Positions 1 through 11,845 of a stretch of DNA of 64,000 nucleotides are shown one piece after another. The notes beneath the pieces were generated by a model that saw only the letters and a program-made list of their open reading frames with translations, was not told the origin of the DNA and searched no databases. Source of the DNA: Vandiemenella viatica (taxonomy: Eukaryota; Arthropoda; Insecta; Orthoptera; Morabidae); assembly GCA_031002005.1 (NCBI GenBank), contig CM061920.1, forward strand, positions 49,330,610 to 49,394,609, in the 5' to 3' direction. Both the position numbers and the translations under genes were made by a program. Position 1 is the first letter of the stretch. Each line of letters begins with the position of its first letter.

Positions 1-386
1 AAAGGAAAAAACTCAAAGGAAAATTTGGAAAGCCTTTAAAATAGCCAATTAGCCGCGCACAGCGTGTCCTTAGCTTTCAACAACTCTGCTCGAAGACTCT
101 TCTTCCATCCTGTGTTGGTTGACCCCGTCTCTGTTACGCTGCACCACATCCGCGTTGAAAAGTTTAGGGTATCTTCTCCGTTGTTCTCAGACCAGCCACG
201 CTGTCTTCCTTGAGTAGAATCTCTTCCAAACCTTTGGGTATTGTCGATACTGGTCTAATTGTTGCTGTTGGAATACCACTAATTTTCCTTTTTCCTTTTT
301 GTGCATTTTCCCAGGTTTTGAGGAAAACTGCTTCCGCTCCTCCTGGTACTAATTTTTACCACACATGTCCTGCCATGGTCGCCATG
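1..386 (-). mobile_element. LTR retrotransposon leader / 5' gag region (fragment)
   Basis: Read on the minus strand, a TGGCGACCATG motif follows directly after a terminal ...TTACA near 387. This is the layout of a Gypsy-type LTR end followed by the primer-binding region. The rest, running off the window start, is purine-rich leader-like sequence without a long open frame. I see no protease, RT or integrase motif. An AATAAA on the minus strand near 631-637 would fit an LTR polyadenylation signal just upstream. The family assignment is inference from one junction; it could be chance. Confidence 0.35.
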
Positions 387-2806
387 TAAGAACATTAGGT
401 CATTCGTTGTATTGGGAAATATTTTATCTAAACTCGAACTCAGTGCTTAGAGCTTATCAAAGTTTGGCAAATTATTCATACACAGATCTAGAAACAGGTT
501 AATTATTTAAATAGTTTGTTACCGCCGCCAGTCACCAGATGATGTACCAAGCCAGCCTGAAGCAGGATATCGGTGAATAATTAATGAAAAAAGTCCTCAA
601 GTACTTTAACAAAAAACTTAAGCCCACCACATGTTTATTGTAAGATCTTAGAACATCAAACTGTGTTAGGGACAAAGCGGATACTGGGGTACGTATCGGC
701 TTGTACACCTAAACTTGAAGTCTTCCAAAATGTTACCAAAAGTTCGGGAAAAGTTCTATAACCGTGAAAAACCTTGGAGAATGCTAACTGTAATGATCAA
801 GACGGCCGCCACTTACAGAATTAACCCCCTGTAAGTAAGGTACTAAAATAGAAATGAAAGTTGAAGTCCGAATCACTGAAGTATATATTCTTAAAATTTT
901 CACAGAATTTACATAAAGTCACAGTTAGCAATGGCAATCGGAGAAAATCATTTGCCGAAGATCACCAGTCATGAAACAGAACAGACCGCACCACCCCGAA
1001 ATGAAAGTAAAAGTTCACATTGATAAGTCACATGTTGGAAAAGTTCAAATTTCTACGGTTGGTAATGGCGACAGTCAGCCATGTTGTCCCAGTTCCGGTT
1101 TCCCATCAGCGAGCTGGTCTCACTCAAATCCGCTAAACCACGAGCTACGTGCTCTCGCGACCAAGTGCTCCATCAGACTGCCCGGAAAGCCAGCGGCCAG
1201 CCTATTTTTATCAAAAATGGCATACTGACCTAGACAACAGTCTATCTAGAAAATTTTTTGTTAACTGAGGGCTTCCAGAAAATCACAAGATGTAGAGCGT
1301 AACGAGACAAGTGTAGTTATCTGGTTGGTTTTGTTTTTAAAGCTTCCAGACCGGTGTAAATGATTTTCGAAATTTGGTTAATCGGAAAGCACACATGTTT
1401 ATAGTATTGCCAAACGTCACGTCCGGAATATGGATTTGCTAAAGTTTAAAATATCAAGTTAATACTGTTTTCAAAGGGTTCCAAAGCTTTTGCTGAGTTC
1501 AGTGGTGTAAAAATCTTTTAAATCGGTGAAGGATGTCAAAAGTTATTGAATTTCTAAAATTTGCTGATTTCTTGGTGTTGCAAGATTATATTCACTTTTT
1601 ATTTAAAGTCAGTTGTGGCCTGAAACTATTTTTAAAACATACCTTTATTTCATTTAAGTACTTTAGAAAAGTTTTTAGTTCGTGAAATATGTTAGCTCGA
1701 AAGAAATTCAAATTGCAAATTGGTTTCTACGACGTCACCTGAAAACGGATTTTTATTTATTTATATCTTCTGTTAATTAGTTGATGGCTATTGGAAACTT
1801 AAAGAATATTTACTTGCCAGTTATTTAGCTTGTTTAAATCTACTTTTAAACCTCTGAAATTACTTAGATGTGCTGGAATTTATTATTGAAATCAACCCAT
1901 ATTTGCTGCTTTAAATAAGCCTAGAATTCCGAGTTATTAGTGAATTTAATATCAAGTGGTGAAATGATTATTATTAAAGTGCTTTACAGTGGTCAATTTA
2001 GTGGAATATTAGTGCTGTGGTTGTTTAACCAAATCTTGTTTACTTTACTTCAGAATTATTATGGATTACGCTCATTTAGGTAAGTTTACAGTTTATATTT
2101 TGTTAGAAACTTCTTATTTACGGTTGTTATGTGTTGTTTATTTACTTTTCTGAACCTAAAGTGTTGTTATCTCGATTTCAAACTATGGTATCATGTATCG
2201 AATGTTAATCTCAAACTTCGTTGGATTTTAACTGAATATTGAAAGTAGAGAGTAAGGTAGCTTACAACTGGTTGGCCACCACCAAATTTTGAATACAAAG
2301 GCTAATTGAAACTTCATCATCTGTAGATTGTAGAGTTCTTTAAGAAAAAAGTAAATTAATGATCTAGTCCGCTTTCTACCAAGTTACGTTTAATGTCACA
2401 AGTAATGTTCTTCTGCACTCCTGCACTGTTCAAACTTTACTTAAAGCACATATTGTCTGGTGAAACACATTCTGTTCTATTTTTAATGCTAGATAAAATG
2501 CACAATTACAGTAGCGTCGATCGCCACGCTACACGATCTGTCCGCTACCATACTTAGGTCACGACTAACTGAAACAATGTATTAGTCCGCTACTCAGGTA
2601 CTACTTGCAGATCGGCGTCACACAATGTTGCTGATTTACAGGGCACCTAATTTCGTCATTCACATTTCTAATGTGGTTGCATATCAAACTCTCGATCTAC
2701 CTCTCTTCCACTGGGATTACACCAATCAGCCTTTAATTTTCACTCCTATTTGTCTCTTCTACTTCATGTACCAGTAGTAGTATGACATTTTTCCAGTCCT
2801 CCAGTA
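387..2806. other. No gene recognised (intron or intergenic DNA)
   Basis: AT-rich sequence with many stops in all frames. The first few hundred bases may be an LTR belonging to the fragment at 1-386; I could not find the other end. A short exon-like stretch at 2055-2079 (CTTCAG before, GTAAGT after, one ATG inside) has good splice signals but encodes nothing recognisable. An 85-residue open frame at 971-1228 has no family resemblance. Confidence 0.5.
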
Positions 2807-3020
2807 CCGAGAGTGGTGGTGTAACGGTTAGCATTCTGGCCTCGCATTCGGGAGTACGCCGGTTCGAATCCCCGTCCGGGCATCCAGATTTGGGTTTTCC
2901 ATGGTTTCCCAAATCACTCCAGGCAAATGTCGGGATGTTTCCTTTAAAAGGCCATGGCCGAATTCCTTCCCATTCCTTGCCCCCCCCCCCCATCCTTTCC
3001 CGTCTCTAAAGACCTCACTG
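2807..3020 (+). repeat. tRNA-derived SINE, full-length copy
   Basis: The head carries RNA polymerase III promoter elements: a box A-like GTGTAACGGTTAGC and a box B GGTTCGAATCC. A conserved body follows (CCATGGTTTCCCAAATCAC, then AAAAGGCCATGGCCGAATTC), ending in a C-run and TCTCTAAAGACCTC. The same unit recurs in reverse at 36910-37156, 37712-37973, 30651-30854 and 29300-29523. The anticodon arm is degenerate, so the parent tRNA is not clear. Open frames overlapping it are shadows. Confidence 0.85.
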
Positions 3021-3339
3021 TTATACCTGTAATACACCTGTAGTTATATTGTCCGTACCGGCTATGTTTTACAAATTTTTAGGCTTCATAGTTCTTTCAT
3101 AATACACTCAGTATGTGTTTTGAATTTCCTATTATGATCATTTCTTCTTAGGTGGAGGAGCTTCTGCTTGATTTCCTCTCATCCTTGCATAACAGTCTGT
3201 AACAGCCTCTTTAAACCAGTTGCCTAAAATCTCTGTTTTTCCTGTCCTTGATAACTTCTTCCCATCCATTGCCAAAATATCTCTTTTTTTTTTGTTTCCT
3301 CCTTGACAAAGAAATTACTAGTTGCATTATTCAATAGTC

Positions 3340-4655
3340 ACACTCTTTTGTATGGCATAGCAACTATACTATGTTCAGTTAAGAGAGGTGGGTCAAGGTC
3401 ACTCTGCTCTATCCCCACTCCACTGCCCTTACCCCTACAGGTGAAGGGGAAACAGCTGCCACACATGTGTAATCATCCTCACAACATGTGTAATACAACA
3501 TGTCTCATTTCATGTGATGTTTTTGTTAGTAAAATCGAGCATTTTAATTATTTGTCATGAGCTAAATTAGTGAATCATGTTTCGTAGAAATTGCATGTTT
3601 ACCAACTTCAATTTCATATGTTGATAAAGATAAGTTATTTATATGGTATCAGTTAATAAAATTTACTGCTTCTAGTCATTTTTTTTTTAGTTTTAAAAGT
3701 TGCGCAAGACTTTTTGAGAATTAAATCCTATTTTTAGATGTGTTTCCCAGAGGAAGTTAATTCTTGAAACATGCTGTATAAATTTGGATATGAAAGTGAT
3801 AGTGACTGGTTTATTTATTTTTTTCTTTTTTTTTCTTTGAGTTTTGAGTGATAATTTGCATTATCCATTACGAGGACACACCCTTCTTCCTGACTCTTAA
3901 GCAAGTTAAACTTCCTTGCATGATTTTGATTTACCCCCATCTCGTCAAGGTAGGTGATAGGTCGAAGAGGATGCTTTTTCCTTAAATCGTGCATTTTTCT
4001 TAAAAATGAGGCCCATGCTGCAACAATGTCTGTCCTTTCCATCATTACATTTTCTGTATCTGAAGTAGAGTGTCTTTAGTAATTTATGCAGAGAAGAGAC
4101 ACCTCTAGTGTAGTTAATTTTCTCTTTCATTACTTCCCTCAGTTTCTTATAGTAGGATGTTCGCCTCGATCATACAATTCTAGTACAGAATGTCGATTGA
4201 CATCTTTCCAGAAGTCATACATGTCTGACCGATTTTTCACGGTGAATGTTTCTCTTAGGAGAAGAAAAGGATGTCTCTGGCACATTCAGCTTGGTTTCGC
4301 TACATGGACGCTGCACTGTTCATAATGATTCACCACAAGCCTCTGCTGTCATTTTTTGTGTTTCCCTAAAAAGTGTATTAAATTTCTCTTCAGAGTTTTC
4401 TAGAGTATTAACAAATTATACACATCAAAAAATATTGTTTTTGACTGTCACCTAATATAACAGGTATCCGATGCCATTTCACTTATAGCGTATTTTATAC
4501 AACAATTGGTAGAAACATGACAATGCTGTACCATACGACAATGCCTCCTTCCTGTCTGAGGTAGTGGTCTGCTCGGAAGGGAATGTAACGGGAGGGGGTG
4601 GTGAGGTGAGGGGAACATGACCTTGACACACCAGTTGAGATTGAACAAGCTATAG
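3340..4655 (-). mobile_element. Tc1/mariner-group (maT-like, DDE_3) DNA transposon remnant
   Basis: The ends look like diverged long inverted repeats: GTGGGTCAAGGTCAC near 3390 on the plus strand and GGTGTGTCAAGGTCATG on the minus strand near 4620-4636, with similar flanking C-rich stretches. Between them lies a broken transposase on the minus strand. Outer borders are approximate and I found no clear TA duplication. The next element (palindrome at 4677) begins immediately after the right side. Confidence 0.45.
3815..4300 (-). pseudogene. Broken DDE_3 transposase (maT/IS630-Tc1-mariner group)
   Basis: Minus-strand translation gives, across at least two frameshifts, a region with DMYDFWKDVNRHSVLELYDR, then LREVMKEKI, LHKLLKTLYFRYRKC, the block ITYLDEMGVNQNH around the first catalytic aspartate, and VLVMDNANYHS around the second. 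The spacing and the VMDNAxYHS motif fit the DDE_3 transposases common in insects. The third acidic residue and the N-terminal DNA-binding part are missing or unreadable. The frame breaks near 4020 and 4145 make it non-functional. Confidence 0.7.
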
Positions 4656-4676
4656 TGTAATGCATATAAATATATA

Positions 4677-4864
4677 TAAATAAGAAAAGAAAGGGAAATT
4701 AACCCACCACATACCAAAGTGGACAGATGCGATGAGAGAACACTAATGCTGACAAACAGCATTAGTGTTCTCTCATCGCATCCGTCCACTTTGGTATGTG
4801 GTGGGTTAATTTCCCTTTCTTTTCTTATTTATATCGCCTAGAAGCCGCTTCCATTTTCCTTAGT
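4677..4864. repeat. Penelope-derived palindromic retroposon, short-loop copy
   Basis: The left arm (from AATAAGAAAAGAAAGGG) is followed, with almost no loop (turn near 4747-4765, GCTG ACAAA CAGC), by its reverse complement, then a one-sided tail TATATCGCCTAGAAG...TTCCATTTTCC. It is flanked by an exact 16-bp duplication starting TGCATATAAATA (4661-4676 and 4865-4880). Long duplications point to target-primed reverse transcription. The arm matches the copy at 11543-11814 and resembles the 3' end of the Penelope element at 11846. Confidence 0.75.
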
Positions 4865-4880
4865 TGCATATAAATATATA

Positions 4881-5830
4881 CAATATTTACAACGACAATA
4901 ACATTGGGAGCATTCGCAAACTAATGTCCAGTTGTTGCAGCCATTCTACGAAGGAAGTTGTAGCATTGAAAACCTCTTGGAATGGTCCATCATACTTCCT
5001 TAGAGGGCATTCTTTGATGATATGCTCCACACTCTGGGAAGGAGCTCCACAGTCACAGGCAGGAGAATCCTGAAGACCCCACTTAATACAGCATGGGTTG
5101 CATTTGGCGTGACCTATTCTTAGGCGATTTAGTTTGACCTACTGGTCTCTCTTCAGGTGGAATCCCGGAAGTCCAGTTGTGGGATCTTTAATAGCTTGAT
5201 GGTTCACAGATGCAGAGTTCCAGCTTTGTTGCCATTTATTCTTGAACATCAAAGTCAAACACGTCTTGCCATACTGGGTTTCTGGATTTAAGACGAGTGG
5301 GGGGTAGGTCATTTAGTACCTCATGGATTGGGAGCTCCTGTGGATGGTTAGGATGGTGTAGTTTTATCCACTCACATGCCATTGCTTCTTGGCATCTTAC
5401 CTCTGGAGGTGGTATGTTGCTGATCAGATGTAACCAGGGGACTGGGGTGGATTTTAGTGTGGCAGTTATTACTCTCATACACATTCAGATGTACGTCAAT
5501 TTTTCTAGTGAGAGCACTACGTTGCCACACTGGAACACAGTACTCGTCAACAGAGAACACTGGTGAGAGCGGTTGTTCGTAGTGTGTCCACATCAGCTCT
5601 CTACGAAGTGCCAGCTAGCTTCTTCATGATGTTATTCCGTGTTTTAAGTTTCTGACTTGTGTTTTCTAGGCGTTTTTTGAATGTCAAGGAATGGTCTAAG
5701 GTGATGCCAAGATATATAGGGTAGAAATTATGTTTCACTCTCTGGTGGCAGAAGTTCACTTTGAGCTGCTGATGTGCTATTCTATTGCTCAAATGGAATG
5801 CTCATACTTCTGTTTTCATCAGGTTCGGAC
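4881..5830 (-). pseudogene. Jockey-like LINE reverse transcriptase, C-terminal fragment
   Basis: Minus-strand frames give the post-RT part of a jockey-type polymerase: IYLGITLDHSLTFKKRLE, then LKTRNNIMKKLAGTS, a frameshift into VDEYCVPVWQRSALTRKIDV, another into STPVPWLHLISNIPPPEVR, and a C-terminal LNRLRIGHAKC...WGLQDSPACDCGAPSQSVEHI with the usual Cys/His-rich tail. The element is 5'-truncated upstream of about 5830, so the catalytic FADD region is absent. At least three frameshifts and internal stops make it dead. No target duplication was identified. Confidence 0.75.
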
Positions 5831-8800
5831 AATTTGTATAGTATGCTTTCAGGGTTTGTTACTCATTAATATGATGTGTAGATAACCTTCTCGTTGTGTA
5901 CCCTGGGCAATGGACTGGTGTTGCAGGATGGTTGATAATCTATACAAAAGGCGACTGAACTAGATCCCGTATCTCTCACGGTCACACAAAGCAACATCAG
6001 AAGATGAAACATCTGAAGATGGCCACTCTGTAATGTAACCTAAAAATTTTGTAACTTCATATCAAAATTTATTCACAGGGCTGTGAGTTCATTTGAATAG
6101 TATTGCACATCAGTTTTAAAGTCATTTACTTAAATAATTCAAGCCATAAATCAAGTTAAACAGTTGGAGATAGTTAGAACTTCAGATTAGCATATCTGGT
6201 ATTTGGATTCAGAATATTTCATATAAGTAAACATTTCCTTGATTTCTATATACATTTAGAATTAGAACTAGTAAAAGGAGGATAGAAATCTTGTAGCTAG
6301 AAAATTGTACTAAAGAGTTTTAAGACATTAAATGTTAGGAGCCGGTATGTAAAGTTAAGACACAATTGCACATTTTAATTTCTAGAAGATAGAAAGTCAG
6401 TTTGTAGCATGAAAGAAGCATCTTACACAGCACATAAAAGTTTGGAAAGGTTCACTAAAGTTTAAAGATTGATTTTTGAGCAATTTGTAAAAACTTTCAA
6501 CACATGGAGATAGGTTAAAATAACCAGTTTGGAGGATATAAGTAAATTCTGTTGAGAAAACTATATTTAAAATAAAGCAAAATTCAATATGAACATTCCA
6601 TATTCATTTCAATCCAAAAAGTAGTAAGGTCAAGGTAAGAGAAAGTAATTTTTTTTAGGATTAAGGCGGAAACTACACAGTTGCAAGATGGCTAAGATAG
6701 ATATCATCCAAGTGAAAGATTTTGCGAAATTCATAATAAATCGAGGAAACCAGATATCAACTTCAAATCTTCACACCTTATAGTTAAAAACATGTAGAAA
6801 TGTTTAAAGAATGTTTCAGAGCTGTCACTCTAATACTCGGAAAGATATCAGTTTCAAAATTAAAACTTGTCAGAATTTCACTTCAATCTGTTAGAAAATA
6901 GTAAACACGGCGATTTTACTACCAAATGAAAGAGCAGTAGAATAGAGGCAAGTTAAAAGTTATTTCAGCCTTGTAGCTTTAAAATTGTGGAAGTTATAAA
7001 CATTTTTAGAGTTGAACAGAAAATAATTTTTTACAGCCAAACCATTATAGCTACAAATTTTTTTTTATAAGGATTGATTTTAACATTTATTAGTCAGCCT
7101 AGCTACTGTCAAAATTTCAGACTGATAGGATTTTTTTAAACAGAAGGTCAAGATAGCTAATGGCACAATACCTATGCGTGCAAGAATATTTTTGAACAGC
7201 CAACCTGAGACTATTTGCTTGTCCATAAATACCACCCCTCCCACCTCTTGGGAGGCAGATGCTGGAAATCACTGGAGGAGAATGTGTGTCGGTCAGGGAG
7301 CACTTTGCACGGGTAGTCAGGCTACCTCATGGTGTAGGGCAATGTAGGGAACCATCTTAGAAATTTTTTGGAGTAGTGGAACAATTCAGATTTTATGGGG
7401 TTTGGTCTGGTTTGAATTACTTATCACAACCTGCAGTGAACATATTTGGTGAGAGATTTCTGATTGCCTGAAAGATTGTTCGAACTGGTAAAATTATTTC
7501 TCAAGAATAACCTACCTTTCCATTTCAAAATGGTGGTGACTGAAAACTGTATAACAATCTAATTATCCAAGGCATAAAACAGGGTTACAATTTATGATTA
7601 AGTGTTTATCTCTAACCCCAAGTAAACATTTTGTTGTTACAACTCTCAACTATAGGATACTTCATGAACATTGCTTTAGTTTTCCTGTTGTTCTTTTTTT
7701 TTTTTAAGTGATCCCTACTGCCTGGCTGTTTTCTAAAACTATTGTTTTGTCTTTTAAAAAACTTGTGTAGCCTTCTCACTTTCCGGTTTTAGTATGCATG
7801 GCATGACCTTTCCTTTATTTTTGTCCTGGAATAAACATTTCTGTCTCTGTTTTTACTAGAGATTTAATGAAGCTCTGCATCTGCAAGTGCAGAACTTCCA
7901 CATGAAATCCTACTTCCACTTTTAAGTCCAAAACTTTCAATATGGAGGTATAATGAATATTTTGTCTATATAGTAATACATACATCTCATTCTTTTCTCT
8001 TTATTCAAGATTCATCCCATCAATGCGTAGCTAACTACAACATCGTAGTTTTTTTCTTATAATCCTGCAATAAAAGTAACAATTAATTGAACAGTGTTAT
8101 TACACAAGTAACAAATTTGCTAGTTTGAACTTGTATGTAAAGAAAAGTAGCCATATACATGGTCCAATGTGTAGAACATCTGTGTAGAACTGCTGTAGGG
8201 TGCACTCACCAATTCATACTACTAGATTAGATCCAACAAGATGCTTCCTTAACACTCATACTTTCTTGCAGAACAACAATGTCCTTACCACATACTTGTA
8301 GGACATTTCCTCCAATCACGATCCATCGCCATAGCTTGTTGGATGGCAGGGAGTCATGTTGGTTGTCTGGGAATCCAACATCTAACACATCCTACATGTA
8401 GACCTGCAACCCCTTTCATGACACAACAAGAAAATTGGATCATCGTAGTTTCTACAAGCTGGACTGTTAATGGGCTTGATGCTTGAATTAGTCGAGCTAT
8501 TAACTATGCAATGTTCAAATGACAAAGGTTATTTCGTTGGTGTGTGCGTAGTTGTGTAAATAATAACTAGGTTCACTTGTGAAATCATCTCATGTTTTTT
8601 TGCTGTTGAAAGATAAGGCAAAAACTAAATCAATTGGGCAGTATTATATAGCAATAGACTTTGCTTATGCCAAATGTAAAATTTGTGACAAAATATACTT
8701 ATTTTGATTTTAAATCTATTTTTGATAAAATATTAAAACTTAACCAATTATAAATTTATTTTTTCACCTCTGAACCCACTTCTGGAAAACATCAACATCC

Positions 8801-9479
8801 ACATCTGCAGATGTCCAGCACCAAACATCCACATCTGTTAAAATGACCTCCATTACACCCATAATTTTTACCACGTCTTTTACTGTTACCTTCCTCTCTA
8901 AAGGTGTTCCTTTTCCATGTGCAGTACCTTTTGCTCAAATGTTGTTTTGATTCTGAAATCCTTGCACCTTCAGTTTTGGCTCAATTTTTTACAAAACCCT
9001 CTTAATTAAATCAAAAATGCTTCATGATTACTTACTTTTCTTCTAGGTTTAGATATGTGACTATATTACCAGTCTTTATTAGAAAGATAGAAAATACATT
9101 TTTCCCCCTTTCTGCTTTGCACTACCGCTTATAAAGTCTCAATCTTTCACCAAGATATCTGCAATATTTTCTCTTTTGTGTTATTAATCTTAATTCTTTT
9201 TCAGTCTATGCCGTGCAAATTTTAGTCCCTAGCATTAATGACCATCCTACTCCTCTGAATTTCATACAGGTTTCTTACCTTACATTTTTCCTTATTGCAA
9301 TAGTATAACAAATCTGCTGGAAGAGTTTCAGTTTATTAATTATACCCTCTGTTCTATTATTCCATACTCCTTAATAATTGTACTTCTTCAATTTGATTAT
9401 TAGTAATTAGTTTTATTCTCATTGGTTCTTGCCCATAGAAAGCCACGACTTTTGTTTTGCTTCTTAATATATAATTATA
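5831..9479. other. No gene recognised
   Basis: 3.6 kb of AT-rich DNA without a supported exon, repeat boundary or open frame. I looked for a further upstream AIR synthetase exon of GART here and found none. Short purine-rich phrases recur loosely (around 6060-7190), suggesting old repeat debris. Confidence 0.5.
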
Positions 9480-10332
9480 CAGGGCGTTCGCCGGGAAACG
9501 CAACCCACTGTTAGCGCTACAAGGAAGAAACTGCTCCCGGCGAGCGAGCGCTCAGTTTCCGGCATTGTTCGACCGTCGGCCGCGGACTATTCCATAATAA
9601 TTACGCTTCATAAACTTCATAAACTTGTGTGCTAAGCATTTAAATGTGACGTAATTCATTAGCTTACCTTATAAAAGATGCTGGAAGTGTTGACCCTCTT
9701 GTGTAATGCACATTTCACATCTTCTGAACATATTTCGAGACACACGCTGCCCTAACTGACTTAATGATTTTTTGGGTGACTGTTCTAGTCGAAAAGCGAT
9801 ATCGTTAATTTTCTCCTCTGTGAGAATACGGTTGACCGACAGTCTCTTTTTGTTAAAAAATGAACCCGTTTCTCTTACTTTTTTAACCAGACGCAGAATT
9901 GTTGATTTAGCTGGCAGTAAAGCGCCAGGAAATTCGCAACGAAATTTACTGTGACACTTTTTAAACGACTTCTTCTTCACATATGTATCGTAGAGAAATA
10001 TTCTTTGTTGCAAACTGTAACGTACCATAATTATACTCACACTCAAACACGGTACAGATTAATAAGAGTATGAAGCCCCAAACCAGCCAAACCGCAAAGA
10101 AACGTTTATTCACAACACTGATTAATAAGAGACTGAAGTCACAAACTATCTACAATGCAAAGAAACCGTTCTTAACAATGTAAGGGTCACTGCAATGCAC
10201 TGTTGGGGCAGCGGAGGTGTTAAACAGTGCGGTGATTCACGGTGCCGGTTGGCGGAAACTGCTGGGTCCACTGACCGAGCAAGTTGCCGACGGCAACAGA
10301 CTGGGGGGTAGCGTTTTCCGGCGAACGCCCTG
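9480..10332 (-). mobile_element. Small mariner-superfamily element (DUF4817-type) with short TIRs
   Basis: Terminal inverted repeats start CAGGGCGTTCGCCGG on both ends (about 27 bp with a few mismatches) and are flanked by TA (9478-9479, 10333-10334), the target duplication of the Tc1/mariner superfamily. The 853-bp element carries only the first part of a transposase, so it is non-autonomous. It sits about 240 bp upstream of the GART exon at 10569, inside the preceding intron. Confidence 0.85.
9669..10046 (-). pseudogene. Truncated transposase, DUF4817/HTH domain only
   Basis: A 125-residue frame inside the 9480-10332 element. Residues about 8-60 (MVRYSLQQRIFLYDTYVKKK, FRCEFPGALLPAKSTILRLV) match the helix-turn-helix DUF4817 domain at the N-terminus of a family of insect mariner-like transposases. 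LTEEKINDIAFRLEQSPKKS follows, as in full-length relatives. The C-terminal DDE catalytic domain is entirely missing, and the last ~20 residues are unrelated read-through. The start could be either methionine 1 or 7. It may bind the TIRs but cannot catalyse transposition. Confidence 0.7.
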
Positions 10333-10568
10333 TACAATTGTATGTACTGTCTATTAAGTTTAAACTATGTGAGACTCCTTGCAAGCTATCTTTATTCACA
10401 GACAAATTTTGCTAGTTGTAAGCAAAGGAAATTCTTTGAAGTCTTATTTTAAAATTTTGTTTTAGTGACATCTGAAATTTCTTAATGTCTTAATACATAT
10501 GAACATTTTGCTCTAATTAATAAATTATACGTAATATTTCTAATGTATATGATTGATGGTGGTTGCAG

Positions 10569-10721
10569 GAGCAGTTGGTGAGATGGAGTTGTTGAGGACT
10601 TTCAACTGTGGAGTGGGTGTTGTTCTGATTACAAGTGCTGAAGACGAACAAGAAGTAATTAGACTTATAACAAAGGAAGAGGCTATGGTAATAGGAACAG
10701 TGGAGAAATTAAATTTGGAAG
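10569..10721 (+). CDS. GART: GART exon: end of AIR synthetase (PurM) domain
   Basis: This exon encodes the end of the AIR synthetase domain of the trifunctional GARS-AIRS-GART protein, the cytosolic purine enzyme. That domain closes the imidazole ring of FGAM to make AIR. Key residues are GEMELLRTFNCGVGVVLI and, later, EEAMVIGTVEKLNLEG, the typical AIRS C-terminal strand. The exon follows TTGCAG (acceptor 10567-10568) and ends GGAAG before GTATAT. It begins after one base of a split codon and ends after the first base of a glycine codon (phase 1). That joins exactly in frame with the exon at 16389. No upstream exon was found in the window; introns are multi-kilobase and full of transposons. 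Confidence 0.9.
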
Positions 10722-11542
10722 GTATATTAACAATCTAACTGAAGTTTAAGATGGAGTAACTTAAGTTATTACTGACAGGATGTAATAAATGATGATAGCA
10801 AAAGGACCATCCTTCAGTAGTGTGACAAGAAAGACAACAAAGAATACATAAATGTGACAAATGCACAGTAAATACATAACAGAAAAACCTTTGGTGCAGA
10901 CAAAGAACTGTCATTTGGTACAGGCAACTAAATGTGTGAAAACATAATCTCTGATTTTGACCAATGATAAAGTAAGAAAAAAGGGGACGGGGATATTCCT
11001 GTAGAAAAATGTCTAGAATGACAAAATAATTGATAGAAGTGGGTAATTAGTCAGAAAACAATATGAAATAAAATTCTCACATAATTAATAAAATAATCTT
11101 GAGCCTACTCCAGGAAAATGCGTCAGACAGAGAGTTATCATTTCACTTATTGATTTGTCAGTTTGTTTGTGAAGTTGTTCGAAAATTACATTTGGGACTG
11201 GCTTTCAATCCCAGTGACTTTTATACAGGTTTTTTGTTTTTTCAGTTAAAAACCTATGTTGTTTCAGTCATGTAATGTCCCACTTAGGTAGGCAGTAATA
11301 TAATTTTTTACTGGACTGTTACTTTCCTCATATCCTATTGAATACAATTGTCAATACAAAATATATTCAGTAAACAATTAATGTTAAGGTGGCACATGAA
11401 AATTCAGGTCCTGATTGCTAGCTGGTTCAGATAAAGTTCTAGTATTAAGAAACAAACAAAATATATTCACATGATCCATGCCATGAAGAAATCTTCATAA
11501 GTTGCATTCAAATTTTAGTAACTGTGTTTAAGTTAGTCAAAA

Positions 11543-11814
11543 TAAATAAGAAAAGAAAGGGAAATTAACCCACCACATACCAAAGTGGACGGATGCGATG
11601 AGAGGGAACACTTATGCTGACAAACAACTACCTTGTTCATGGCCCGTTTTTCTACTTGTGAACAAGGCAGATGCCGAAATATTGTGTAGTTGTTTGTCAG
11701 CATAAGTGTTCCCTCTCATCGCATCCGTCCACTTTGGTATGTGGTGGGTTAATTTCCCTTTCTTTTCTTATTTATATCGCCTAGAAGTCACTTCCATTTT
11801 CCTTTGTTGCATCA
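11543..11814. repeat. Penelope-derived palindromic retroposon, long-loop copy
   Basis: Two inverted arms (11543-11631 and 11685-11783) pair almost perfectly; their outer part begins TAAGAAAAGAAAGGGAAA. The loop holds a smaller hairpin, CTTGTTCA...TGAACAAG. On the right arm AGGCAGATGCCGAAA followed by TTTGTC resembles a hammerhead core whose CUGAUGA box has decayed. A one-sided tail ends CCTTTGTTGCATCA. An exact 14-bp duplication TAAGTTAGTCAAAA flanks it (11529-11542, 11815-11828). Same family as 4677-4864. Confidence 0.8.
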
Positions 11815-11845
11815 TAAGTTAGTCAAAAGTCACAAAACATTTAAT

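Noticed and set aside
971..1228. 85-codon plus-strand frame
   Set aside because: No domain, no homologue I recognise, no splice or start context, and the length is expected by chance in GC-richer patches.
2055..2079. Mini-exon with good acceptor and donor and an ATG
   Set aside because: Encodes six unremarkable residues that do not fit GART; too short to support without transcript data.
2733..3037. Frames ending KSGCPDGDSNRRTPECEAR and similar (also near 29446, 37015, 37793)
   Set aside because: They are translations of the tRNA-derived SINE body, present on both strands at every copy.
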